A stretch of 64,000 nucleotides of DNA from Citrus sinensis (Eukaryota; Streptophyta; Magnoliopsida; Sapindales; Rutaceae): contig NC_068561.1 of assembly GCF_022201045.2 (NCBI RefSeq), positions 15,711,001-15,775,000 of the forward strand. The letters are read 5' to 3'. The notes below the pieces were generated by a model. The model made no database searches. It saw nothing but the letters and a program-made list of their open reading frames with translations, and was not told where the DNA came from. This document shows, piece by piece, positions 47,350 through 59,001 of this stretch. The number at the start of each line of letters is the position of its first letter. The first letter of the stretch is position 1. A program made the translations under genes and the position numbers.

Positions 47350-47487
47350 GGAGAAATGCGGGGTGAGGCAGACAGTGAAGTGGAACACTGACAAAGGCAG
47401 CCGCCGATAAGACACGCTTACGCAAGTAAAGTGCACCTGTACGGCGTCGTTTAAGCCGAAGCCACACAAGGCAATGAAAAAATATCA

Positions 47488-49213
47488 GGGTAATTTTTAC
47501 TTTCCCCCTGAACTTTGTGCATTTTGCACTTAGATGGCCAAGATCAATTTAATAATAGACATTTTACCATCAGTTAATTTTGTGACTAACTGTTAGTTAA
47601 ATTTAAAAAGACTGAAATACCTTCAGTTGGATTTTTAAGAAATTTCACATCTCATACATTTGACACTAGATTATAACAACTATAATATTACCAGTACACC
47701 ACTTAAATTTGTGTTATTTATAATTGTATTCAACAAATAAAATGATAATTCTAATCCTAATCATAAGTTACATTAACCAAAATACTCATTTAAAAAGGTC
47801 AAAAATTTAAGTCAAGTTAAAAGAAATACTCACCTTTGCAATTTGACCGTTGGATCCTAATGGTCACATTGCCACAAATTTGCCTAGTTAAAGACTTAAA
47901 TACAGAGCCTTCTTTACAAGCATTCCTACCTCCTCTCAACACTTTGCAAACTCAACTACATTTCTGTCAATCTTTCAATCTCAACAACATGGATTCAGAG
48001 GGCTCAAGTGCAGCAACCAACAAGAAGAATAGATATAATAAAGGCAGTGTGAAATGGAGGAGTCAAGTTAATGGAAATCAATGTTAAAGAAAAAGCTAAA
48101 ATTTAGTAAATAGAAAATGCAAAGTGTAGGTGACTGGTAGTAACACAAAATACAACATATTATCTATTAGATGCCAACAAATTTAGTACATAACAGAACT
48201 ATACAGATTCAACAACATCAAACTAACTTAAAGAGACTAATCGTTCTATATGAAAACATTTCAAGTTGTCGAAATAACATTTTATCAATTATCTAATTTA
48301 AGACAATTGAGGCATATCTTACATTATGCAATTAAAAACAATGATCATTAAGTGTTTTAAACTTCAGTTTTTCAGCTCTATATAACTGTCATTAAGACAA
48401 AAAAAAATTGTTTATACTTTCATACATATTTCAGGCCTATTAAAACTCACTTGAAAAAGTACATCATGAATATTACATGGCATAAATCAAATGCATAATC
48501 TACCATAACATAAACTGAAACCATATGCTTGCAAAATACCCAAAATGGCACATATTTTATGTTGGAAAAATTTTTCTCGATTTTATACTTCACAGTTCCA
48601 TACATATTATCAAAGTTGTGTCAATGAACAAAGAATAAAGCTCTCACTTGACATTTACAAACAACTCACAGTACTATCAATACACTCTAAATGGAGCCCA
48701 AAAAAAAAAAAAATTTGTTCAAAACTAACCTATTATTAGTTTCAACATAGCGATTTGAGTCTTTTGGGTATCAGTGAAATTCAAAGCGATACATGATGCA
48801 GGTTTGGTGTTTCTTCTTCACTTCACACATGTAATAGATACTGTTTTGCTAGAAATGAAGAATTTTTTGGCCTTCTAAACAGAGCTCTCATATGATATGA
48901 GCTTCATGAAAGAGAAATGCTTAATTTGAGAGAAAAAAGAGAAAGATCTAAGCTTTGAATTTTTTTACAATTTTTTATTTTTATGAATGTTCACAAGACA
49001 TGATTTTTTTCATAATGATTTGACAATTCACTATGCTCATGTCAATCAAAATGTGCAAAAGTTATGCTTGTCAAATTAGATTATCAAATTGCCCATAACT
49101 AACCATAGGAGAACTACTATTTGTATTCTGTAGGGGGTCTTTACTAGTAATAGGATCTTGGCGATCTAAGTGCAAAAGGCCCAAAGCTCAGGGGAGGAAA
49201 GTAAAAATTACCC
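47488..49213. mobile_element. Long-TIR (Mutator-like) element, non-autonomous
   Basis: The left end GGGTAATTTTTACTTTCC and the reverse complement of the right end share about 55 of the first 62 bases, including TTTTGCACTTAGAT and CCAAGATC. Flanking 10-mers AAAAATATCA (47478-47487) and AAAAATATAA (49214-49223) differ at one base, fitting a 9-10 bp Mutator-type duplication. The 1.7-kb inside is AT-rich. The only notable frame is a 32-codon one at 47989-48087 (MDSEGSSAATNKKNR...), which I do not recognise. It lies just upstream of the OTU gene start and may contribute to its promoter. Confidence 0.7.
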
Positions 49214-49223
49214 AAAAATATAA

Positions 49224-50639
49224 TTAGTGTTGGGGCTTTTTAGGTAACGTCTTTCACTTAATGTTTTAACATTTTTCGCTTAATGTTTTTGTTTTCCAAT
49301 AGCAAAAGGAAAAGGAAATACGTTGGCAACTACCTTTGTAATAGTAAATTGAAATATGGTCGTTTTGAATAATTTGTCAAGAAGAAGTGTCCTTTTATAA
49401 TGTCGTAATTTTTTTACGGCATCAATAGTGTGAGAAATATATACCGTTAGATCTAATCAACGGTACATATTATTTTTATTAATGAAATTTTTTAATTATT
49501 TTAAAATCATGTTAACCGGTTAACAAACCTATTAAATAGGTAATTTTAAATTAAAAATTAAAAAGAAATAGAGATATAGTAAAATAAAATTTCTCTCTTT
49601 ATCTCTCACGTTTATGTATTTACAATTGGATTCTTTAAGACTATCTATGTTTCCTAATAATTAGATGAAAGAGATTTGATAAGTTGTTCTTAACAAATAT
49701 TGCGATAAGTTGTTCTTGAATTGATTTTATCGTTTTGGTCGTATTTTCAAACTAGTTTTTTTTTTAATAATGTAATAGTTGTATTTTGATTGTATTGTCA
49801 GTTTATTGCCTTGAGTATTTGCAGTCATGGTCTAAAGTTTGTCCTACGCTGCCTAAAATCATTCTTTAATGTGCCTAAAGGCACTAGGCGGCTTAAAGGC
49901 TCATGTGGTTCACAGAGATTGTTGGCCATGCAGAAGAAAGTCAAAGGGGAGAGCAACCATGAGGGGAGGTGCACTTAAGGTAAGGTACCGAATCGTACTG
50001 AGGCGTGAGGCTTTGCAAACTCTTCCATGATGTTAATTTAACTTAATATTAACAAAAATTTATTGTACACGTTATTTTATCAATTATACTTATTGTAACA
50101 TTATTTTTGTATCATATGATATTTATTTATTCTTTTTATCCTATTACTATATTTATATTTATTTAGATTGTTTTAGTCAAAAGGTATAATAGTCATTTAT
50201 GAAATTAAGAGGGTCTATGTGATCATTTATGAAACTAAAGGGATATGTATGATTATTTAAGCAAACCTTAGAGGTGTGGGATGTTTTTTCCTAAATTTAA
50301 TATTAATTTAAAATAAAAAAATTAATATTTACCTACAACCGGTGAGTTACCTGCAATTTTTTAATTAATTATCTAATTATCCATTATATTAAATGAATGA
50401 TTCGGATAAAAACTCTTATATCTAAGAGTTCACACTGGTTCCACTATCAATGTTGTAAAAATAGATACAGCGTCATAGAGAAATCTGAAGAACAATTGAA
50501 ATAAGTTGAAGAAAAGTATGTCATATGTGTGTCAATTGTCTGTCTTGTCTGTGAGTCACATACATATTTTATTTATTTTTCTTACTTATTTTATTAAATC
50601 TTATTCCTCTTTATGTGCTCACTATAAAACATTTCATTT
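49224..50639. other. AT-rich spacer, nothing recognised
   Basis: No frame with a domain, no clear repeat boundary and no RNA gene seen. Confidence 0.35.
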
Positions 50640-52620
50640 GTTGGGGGTTGGGCCGATGATATATAGGTACCCAATCTATAAAACTCAAGTAATTTTCCTT
50701 TGCAACTCAACAATTCTTTTACTATCGTTGGATTTCAGTACTTTTGCCTAACACGTCTTAATTGTTCAATTACCACATTTTACCTATTAGAATATAACTT
50801 TAATATCGTTTGTGAAATATAAGTGTGCAACCCAAGAGGTGGGGTGAATTGAAATTTTAAAAATTATCCTAGCAAATCCACACAACGAGCAATCCAATGT
50901 CTTAATGAAAATGAAAGCAATAAGTTCAATAAAAGCACAATAACTAATGAGTAAGGGAGAAGAGAAACAAACACACGAATTTTTACGTGGTTCGGCAAAC
51001 CCCGCCTACGTCCACGCCTCCAAGCGATCCAAGCTTGAAGATTTCATTATCCAAGCCTTTCCAAGGCTTCAACATTTTACAATTGACTTCAAGGTGTCAA
51101 TGAACCTTTACAACAAAGAGATTATCTCTCAATCTCTTCACTCAAGTGTCTCACACACTCAAACTCTTACAATTAAGATGAAGAAATGAAAGTTACAATG
51201 AAACTCACTCAATGAGTAGATATTCAAAAATGAAGAACAAGAAATGATTCAATGTTTTGTGTTTTGCAAGTTGAAGGCTCAAGATATCTCGTGTGTTTTT
51301 TGTTTTTGCTTGTTGGAGAGCTTGAAAATGAGTTGGATTTGAGTTTTTATAATTTGAGCTCAAAAACTAGCCGTTATGCACATTTTGGTCGTAACCGGAT
51401 TACCGGTTATGGACATCCGAATAGCCGATTAATGTTACCGTTACAACTACAATTTTGAATTTCTGAACATCCGGTGTGCTGCTTTGTCAAATCCGGATAG
51501 CCGCTTATGCTCAGAAGCTTACTGCCCAACAACTAGATTACCGTTTGTCAGGATCTGGTTAGCCGCTTGCTACAGTGAAATATTTTTTAATTTTACAGTT
51601 TGACCTCAAAAATTTATAAAACTGTATTATGGCCCAAAACGTTATGAAACTTTACAAAAAGGTCCAATTTCAGAATTTCTAAATATTACTTTGTCAATCT
51701 TAAAGCTTTCTGAAATTATGATTTCACCCAAACTATGTGAAATTATAGAATGGCCCAAAAATATTTAAATAGTTTCAAATAGATCCAAATCCGAAATTTA
51801 AAACAATATCAAAGGTTTTAAAATACATTCATTTTATTCCAAAACACTTTGATTCCATAACATCATTTTCTTATTATAAAAGCGCAATTCATAAATCTTT
51901 GTTTAATCAATACATGTGGTTTGTTATCATCAAAATCAATATTTATAGCCATATAGGCTAACAGTTTGTTCATCGTACTTCTGAATTATTTCATCACCAC
52001 ATTCTGTCTACTAGAGTTTTGGCTCTAATACGACTTGTTTGTTTCACTACCACATCTCAACTAGAGTTGTTTCATTACCATATTCTTGCTACTAAAGTTT
52101 AGCTCTAATACCACTTGTTCGTTCCACTTTGTCACCTTGCTCGTTCTACTAAGTTGCTTAATTACCACATTCTTGCTCATTCCACTACCACATCTCGACT
52201 ATTAGAATCTTTGGCTCTGATACCATTTGTTCGTTCCACTTAGTTACCTTGATCATTCCACTAAGTTGTTCCATTACTATATTCCGACTTGTTCATTCAA
52301 CCACTACATCTCAGCTACTAGAATCTGATACCACTTATTTAGAGTGCATTTCGGCTTGCTCATTCCACCACCACATCTCGGCTACTAGAATTTTTGGCTT
52401 TGATATCGCTTGTTCGTTCTACTTAGTTACCTTGCTCATTCCACTAAGTTGTTCTATTACCACCTTTCCGCTTGCTTATTCCACCAGTACATCTTGACCA
52501 CTAGAATATGATACTACTTATTTAGGATGTTGGGCCAAGAATTTCTAAGTATCCAATCTAAAAAACTAGTATATTGGTTGGAAGAACTATCATACTTATA
52601 AACTCAATTAACTCTCCTTT
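50640..52620 (-). repeat. Degenerate LTR-retrotransposon derived sequence
   Basis: Two stretches (about 50640-50720 and 52528-52640) share GTTGGGCC, ACCCAATCTA/TCCAATCTA, AAAACT and CAACTCAACA blocks in the same order. 50825-51190 holds the CAACCCAAGAGGTGGGGTGAA and TTTTACGTGGTTCGGC motifs that I recall from many plant dispersed repeats. On the minus strand, copia-type primer motifs are visible (see the array at 51980-52510). No pol domain remains. Confidence 0.4.
51980..52510 (-). repeat. Degenerate tandem array containing copia primer-site motifs
   Basis: Imperfect repetition of CCACTTGTTCGTTCCACTTAG, GTTGTTCCATTACCACATT, CACATCTCGACTACTAGAAT and GGCTCTGATACCA. The last, read on the minus strand, is TGGTATCAGAGCC, the tRNA-iMet primer motif of copia elements. 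At least four recognisable, mutated copies occur. Confidence 0.6.
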
Positions 52621-53047
52621 ATTAGTTAATTTAGGACACAACTCAACATTAATGAATATTTTATAATATGTATATTTGATTTTTAGTTATCAATTCTTTA
52701 TATATCAATATATAGTGATTAAATTAATAATCATAAATTTATGTTACTTGTGTGGCGTAATTTATTTGTGTCATGCATAATGCGGGGTGTGTATACATAT
52801 TTATATATTATATTTTTAAAGTGATGGTCATTCATATAGACATATGCAAATAATTAGGCATGCGTGGATGCTCAAAGAATTTGCACTTTATTCTTTTAAA
52901 GTATTTTTGGGATTCTAAATTAGAATTGCCCACATTTATTAATGCAAACAATAGATAGTTATAGTTTAAATTATACCTGTTCATTTTCATTTAATTTTAA
53001 TAATAATAGAAAAATTTAGATACAAGCAATATCTATATTTTTTTTTG

Positions 53048-53520
53048 GGAAATTATCATTTTACTACCAAAGTTACTCTGACATTTCATATCAGTACGGC
53101 AGTACCATAGTTTGCCGAAAAGTGCATTTTACTACCAAACGTTTGCGCCATTATCAATTCACTACCATTCCGTTAAGAGAAAGTTAATGTTTAATGGAAA
53201 TTGAGTTAAAAGTCGATTTTAACCCCAAGAGTTTGGTAGTAAAATGATAATTCCCCTAAAAACTCGGTAGTAAAATGATAATTCCCCTAAAAACTTGATA
53301 GTAAAATAATAATTTATTTATCAAATTAACAGACAATTTTACTCTTACAGCTGGAAATGTCTTTGATACCCTTATGACATCAGCAAATTTTTAACGTTCT
53401 TAACGAAATGGTAGTGAATTGATAGCAACACAAATGTTTAGTAGTAAAATACACTTTTCGACAAACCATGGTACTGACATGAAATGTCAGAATAACTTTA
53501 GTAGTAAAATGATAATATCC
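53048..53520. mobile_element. 473-bp MITE with about 135-bp inverted repeats
   Basis: Arms begin GGAAATTATCATTTTACTAC (left) and GGATATTATCATTTTACTAC (reverse complement of right). They continue in parallel through CTGACATTTCAT, TTTGYCGAAAAGTG and CAATTCACTACCATT. Direct flanks are TTTTTTTTTG on both sides (53038-53047 and 53521-53530), a 10-bp duplication. Inside is a 31-bp GTAGTAAAATGATAATTCCCC unit repeated two and a half times. Probably Mutator-derived. Confidence 0.82.
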
Positions 53521-53949
53521 TTTTTTTTTGGGAAGCAACAATATTTAATTAAATGATGAATAATTGAAAAATGTGTTTCAACAATATTTATGTTGAATGC
53601 TGAATAATTGAAAATTATGTTTCATAACAAAAATCCACCAAACATATTTTCATTGTTCTCAAAAAACAAATAAACACATTTTTATTATTCTTATTTTCAT
53701 ATATTACTTCAAAAACAAACTACCATATGTGTTGCCTTTTTTTTAATAAGAAAGTAAAGCTTTCCATTGAACAAACTTTGAGAATAACAATCTAATTCGA
53801 ACTAGAAAAATTTCCGGCAATAAAATAGGGTTTTCAAATTATAAAACTACTTTAGTTAGAGAATGGGGTATAGCATTGTCAGAATTTCTTGTTTAAGATA
53901 TTTCAATTTTGCTACCTTTCATATTTTAAAGTGAGATCCACTATTTTTA

Positions 53950-56900
53950 GGGTGTGTTTTCTTACTGAAGTGAGAGGGAGGAGTGTAAAGTCCTCCCACT
54001 CCAGTGTTTACATGCTTATTTAAGAGTGGGAGTGGAAATCTCACTCTCATCGGGGGAGGTGGGAGTGGGAATCTACTCCCATCTATTCTTTTTTTATGCT
54101 TCTTTTTAAATATAATAGAATTATATTTATTAAAATAAGATATTAAATATAATATAGTTATATTTATTTAAATAAAATAATGTTAAATTTATTGAAAAAT
54201 AATAATATCATATTTATTTGAATAATATATTATGCTATTTAATAATATAACATTTATTTATTTATATTATTTATCTACATTATTTATTTATTAAAAATAA
54301 TAATTTACATTGATTCTACATTAAAATTACTTAAAAATAATATTATATTTACATGGAATTAATAATATTACTATATAATATCTTTATTTGAAAATATGAT
54401 ATTATTATTATTATTATATTTATTTAATTTTAATGTTTTATATTTATTTAATTTTAATAACTAATAATGATAAATAGTTTATTGTAAGAAATATTAATTT
54501 TCTACTATATTATGAATAATAATGTTTCATTTGTGTTGCTCTTGTCAATAATTTTTAGTTTACATAATTAAAATTAATAAAAAATTTGTGATTTACATAA
54601 TTTAGAATATTAATAATCATTATTAACTTAAATGAATATAAATAATAACGAAATAAATAGTTTATTTTAGAAATACATTTTTTTGTTCACGTTGTAATTA
54701 AAAACTATAATTCTTTATATAAAGATAAAATTGTAATGTGAGGCAATCTATATCTATCTATATATATATATAAAGCTATGACTTGAGGAGGTGATGTGGC
54801 ATCACCATTTTGCTTCTTTGTATATTCTCTATTATCTAATAAATAGAGATTTTTTTTTTAGGTTTGGCTTTTCATCTTCTCATAATTAATTTGATTGTAT
54901 TTAACTCATTCAATAAATAGTAACTTTATTAATATATATCATTCCTCATCTTTTTATATTTTCTATTATCTAAAATATCTAAAATATTGGTGGATATTCT
55001 TTGTACTTTTTTTTCTCTTTCTATTTAAATTCAACAATATGTAATCATTAATAATAATTAATTATAAGTCTTTTGAAACATTTATTTATTTTATTATGCT
55101 AGTAATTAAACTTTAGTGGCATAAAATACATGAATTAATTAACATAGGAAGAAAGATTCTTTCATTTTCCCTCAACAATGCTACTAAGACCTAATCTTAA
55201 TGTCATAATCCCATATTTAATTATACAACCTTTTGTTGAGTGTCTGTTGGCTTCTTCAAAATTTATTATGCTATCAATTAAACTTTAGTGCCTTAAAATA
55301 CATCACCTAATTAACATAGGAAGAAAGATTCTTTTATCTTCCCTCAACCTCATCTTTTTATATTCTCTATTATCTAAAATATCTAAAATATTATTGGATA
55401 TTCTTTGTACATATTTCTTCCTCTTTCTATTTAAATCCAACAATATGTAACCATTAATAATAATTAATTATAAGTCTTTTGAAATATTCATTTATTTTAT
55501 TATGCTAGCAATTAAACTTTAGTGGCTTAAAATACATGAATCTATATATCTATATAAAGTTGAGACTACAAGAGGTGATGTGGTATCACAATTTCTCATC
55601 ATTTCATATTCTTTATTATCTAATAAATTGGTTGAAATTAAAAAAATAATTACATTACAAAATATTAAAATAGAAAATAATTATTAGATTATAAATGATT
55701 ACATTTTTTCCTCTTTCTATTTAAATTCAATAATATGTAATCATTAATAATATACAATTATAAGTTTTGAAACATTCATTTATTTTATTATGCAAACAAT
55801 TAAATTTTAGTAGCTTAAAATACATCAATTAATTAATATAAGAAGGAAGGTTCCTTCATCTTCCCTCAACAATGCTATTGAGCATAATTTTAATATCATA
55901 ATCTCATATTTAATTATTCAATATTTTGTTTAGTACCTTTTGGCTTCTTCAAACTTCATAAACATTAAATATTTAAGATTTGTGGCATCATTATTTCTCA
56001 TCTTTTTTATTCTCTATTATCTAATATATTGGTTGAGATTAAAAAATAATTACATTACAAAATATTATATATATATATAAAGTTGGGACTAGAGGAGGTG
56101 ATATGACATCACTATTTCTCATCTTCTTATATTCTCTATTATCTAATAAATTGGTTGATATTAAAAAATAATTACATTACAAAATATTAAAAATAAAAAA
56201 TAATTATTAGATTATAAAAGATTACATGTCTCTTCCTCTTTCTATTTAAATTCAATAATATGTAACCATTAATAATAATTAATTATAAATCTTGAAACAT
56301 TTATCTATTTTATTATGCCAATAATTAAACTTTAGTGGTTTAAATATATCAATTAATTAATATAGGAATGAATGTTCCTTCATCTTCCCTCAACAATACC
56401 ATTAGGGTCTAATTTTAATGCTACATATAATCTCATATTTAATTATGCAATCTTTTGTTTAATGCCTTTTGGCTTCTTCAAACTCTATAAATATTAATAA
56501 GTTAAGATTTGTGGCATTATTATTTCTCATCTTTTTATATTTTCTATTATCTAATATATTAGTTGAGATTAAAAAATAATTACATTACAAAATATTAAAA
56601 ATAGAAAATAATTAATAGATTACAAAAGATTACATGTCTCTTCCTCTTTCTATTTAAATTCAACAATATGTAACCATTAATAATAAATTAATTATAAATT
56701 TTGAAACATTCATTTATTTTATTAAGCCAATAACTAAATTTTAGTAGTTTAAAATACATCAACTAATTAATATAGGAAGGAATGTTCCTTCATCTTCCCT
56801 CACCAATGCCATTAGAACCTAATTTGAATGTCATAATCTCATATTTAATTATGCAACTTTTTATTTAGTGTCTTTTGCCTTCTTCAAACTCTATAAATAT

Positions 56901-57450
56901 TAAACATTTAAGATTTGTTATGTTTGGTTTTTTTTTTTATTATTTAACCAACATCCTCTTTAGAAATGTTATTGTGTTTTTATTTTTTTGACTTATTTAA
57001 ATTTTTAGTATTGTGTGCTTCATGGAATACTCTTTTCTTCGTGAGTTAAATAATGATAAGGGTTAGGCTTTGTAAGATGTGGGAGTCTGTTAATACCAAG
57101 AAAAATAGAGAGTTGGTTAGTGTGAACATGATTTTTATTGATGAAAATGTTGTGTACACTTAACTATACACATTAATATATTTTTTTAATGTTAACAAAA
57201 AATAATTAACTTTCATAAATAACATTAGTTTTATAAGGCTGCGTCATCTTTAAAAAAAATAATTAATATTTTTTATTAATTTCATCAAGTGCAAAGTAAT
57301 AAAAAAGAAAATACTAAATTTTTTTTTTAAAACCGCACGAAGTGTAATAATTCAAGGCAAAGTAAGTACATAAATTAAATTTTAATTCTCATTCCATACT
57401 TATATTCCAATGTAAGTAAATAATCTACTTCTATTTCTACCCCCACACCC
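53950..57450. mobile_element. Possible PIF/Harbinger-like element
   Basis: Left end GGGTGTG at 53950 and right end CACACCC ending at 57450 are bordered by TTA on both sides (53947-53949 and 57451-57453), the 3-bp target duplication of PIF/Harbinger. Subterminal sequence near the left end (GAGTGGGAGTGG-type runs, GTTTACATGC) is like plant Harbinger ends, and the right end has a weaker counterpart. No transposase frame; the interior is AT-rich and carries the Helitron-like array. The terminal match is only seven bases, so this is tentative. Confidence 0.4.
54750..56930. repeat. Helitron-like repeat array
   Basis: At least three copies start with a TCTATATATCTATATAAAG-like head followed by GAGGAGGTGATGTGGCATCA (anchors near 54787, 55571 and 56093). 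Headless partial copies lie near 55980 and 56515. Each continues with TTCTCTATTATCTAATA, AATAATTACATTACAAAATATT, CCTCTTTCTATTTAAATTCAA, TTTAGTGGCTTAAAATACAT and TTCCTTCATCTTCCCTCAACAATG. The head and the GATGTGGCA block resemble 5' ends of plant non-autonomous Helitrons. No clear hairpin-CTRR 3' end was found. Confidence 0.6.
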
Positions 57451-57453
57451 TTA

Positions 57454-58204
57454 ATTCTAAGATAGCTCAAATTTCTATTGTGTCTGATTCAATTACCATT
57501 GGCACACATTCTGCTTGTTGAGCACGTTAAATATCAAACAACACAGCTTTAAGCCTTAACCTCCATACGCGCCACAATACCTCACGCAGGTTTTTTCGTC
57601 ATTTTGTTTTCTGACACAATTTGAGTTTCCGGTGCAAGCGTCGCCATTTCATCAAACCGCCGGCACGTGATTTTATGTTTGTTACTTGTGCGTCGTTGAG
57701 TTTTCGTAGTATTTATTCTGATCTACCTTAGCCGACCAAAAAAAAAGAGATACGTGTAGTTAGGAATTGACTCTTTTGTGAGCCAATAAAAACAATCGGC
57801 AAGCCACCAAACTTAACCTAACCCCATCTTTTTCTAATTAAAGCCCTCATCACGAAACTCTCCTAATAATTTGGAGATTGGGGGTGAAATTTTAGTAATC
57901 ACGGTCCATTTCATGTGCACTAGTTCGAAAAGTACTCGATAAAAAATAAAAAAAAAACTGTTTAATAATCAGCAACATTTATAACATATTATATAATTCA
58001 TGCATAAAGAACAACTCGGGTGAAAGATTCATTCAGCGAATGCAAGAATATTGATTCCACCGAACCTCCTGCTAACAAGAGAATTTGATCACACGGTGTA
58101 AAATTGCACCTGCAAATTTGATTAATCAAATCAATTATATTTGACAAATTGAAAATATTGATTAATTAAACCTATTTTTATATGCCCCAAGAGGACATTG
58201 TGGC
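57454..58204. other. Spacer upstream of CAC3 promoter
   Basis: No gene seen. The stretch becomes less AT-rich toward the CAC3 promoter. Confidence 0.3.
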
Positions 58205-58360
58205 ATGGAGTCGAGCCCTATGGGAGGGATCATCGAAACAATCGAGACAATCACACGTGCCAAATCCCAACTTGCACACGTGCCAGCTAATCAGGGTTTA
58301 ACAGAGAAGCCACGTACTTTCAACGGCCAAACCGAAAAATGCTGGCTCATTATAAAGCAA
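58205..58360 (+). promoter_or_regulatory. Likely CAC3 core promoter with two G-boxes
   Basis: Two CACGTG G-boxes (58254-58259 and 58277-58282) and a further CCACGTAC lie upstream of a TATAAAGC box (58351-58358). The TATA box is about 650 bases upstream of the start codon, consistent with a long leader with an intron. G-box use in light or ABA response is general knowledge; activity here is inferred. Confidence 0.5.
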
Positions 58361-58454
58361 ACGGGGTCGGAGGGTCCCCCAACATCACATAAGAAGTATC
58401 GACGACACACAAAAACGCAGCGCATAAAACACACGCACTTTTGATTTTCGAGCA

Positions 58455-58458
<4 letters not shown>

Positions 58459-58489
<31 letters not shown>

Positions 58490-58622
58490 CCCTTATTTAT
58501 TTAATTTTAATTTTCTTTTTATTTGACGATCTCTACGATGCTTTGATCCTCTATCCCGTTTGCTTAATAATACTCGTCTTCTCCACTGTCGCCTTCCTCT
58601 CTTCATAAAAATTTTACGCCTC

Positions 58623-58657
<35 letters not shown>
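58459..58657 (+). repeat. Two CT dinucleotide tracts in CAC3 leader
   Basis: Pure CT runs at 58459-58487 and 58627-58657, both in the presumed 5' leader. Pyrimidine patches are common near plant transcription starts. Confidence 0.9.
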
Positions 58658-58660
<3 letters not shown>

Positions 58661-58702
58661 CTCTTGCTGTCTGAAGATCTCAAATTCTCTGTCACTTTTC
58701 TG

Positions 58703-58931
58703 GTAATTTCCTCGTAATTTGAGTTCATTTTTTTTTTTTATGTCTAAACTTTTGCTCTATCTTGTTTGTTTATCGAGAAAATTGGTGCGGAAGCAATAAG
58801 AATATTCTGAATTTGAATTTCTGCTAAATGTCGTGTTGGATTGTAACGGAAATGTGATTACTGAGCTCAACCAAGTTGACTACATCATTTACACTTTTTC
58901 TTTAACTGGAAAAATTATTTATTTTTCGCAG
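58703..58931 (+). other. Probable 5'UTR intron of CAC3
   Basis: Donor CTG|GTAATTT at 58703 and acceptor TTTTCGCAG ending at 58931 enclose a T-rich stretch 70 bases upstream of the start codon. Confidence 0.5.
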
Positions 58932-59001
58932 ATTTGATTTCTTGGAGCTTAATTCAAAAATTGAGCTCTTGCTGAAAGGAATTGAATAGTAGATTTGGAG
59001 A

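Noticed and set aside
58205-58444. 79-codon frame upstream of CAC3
   Set aside because: It overlaps the G-boxes and TATA box of the CAC3 promoter and has no family resemblance.
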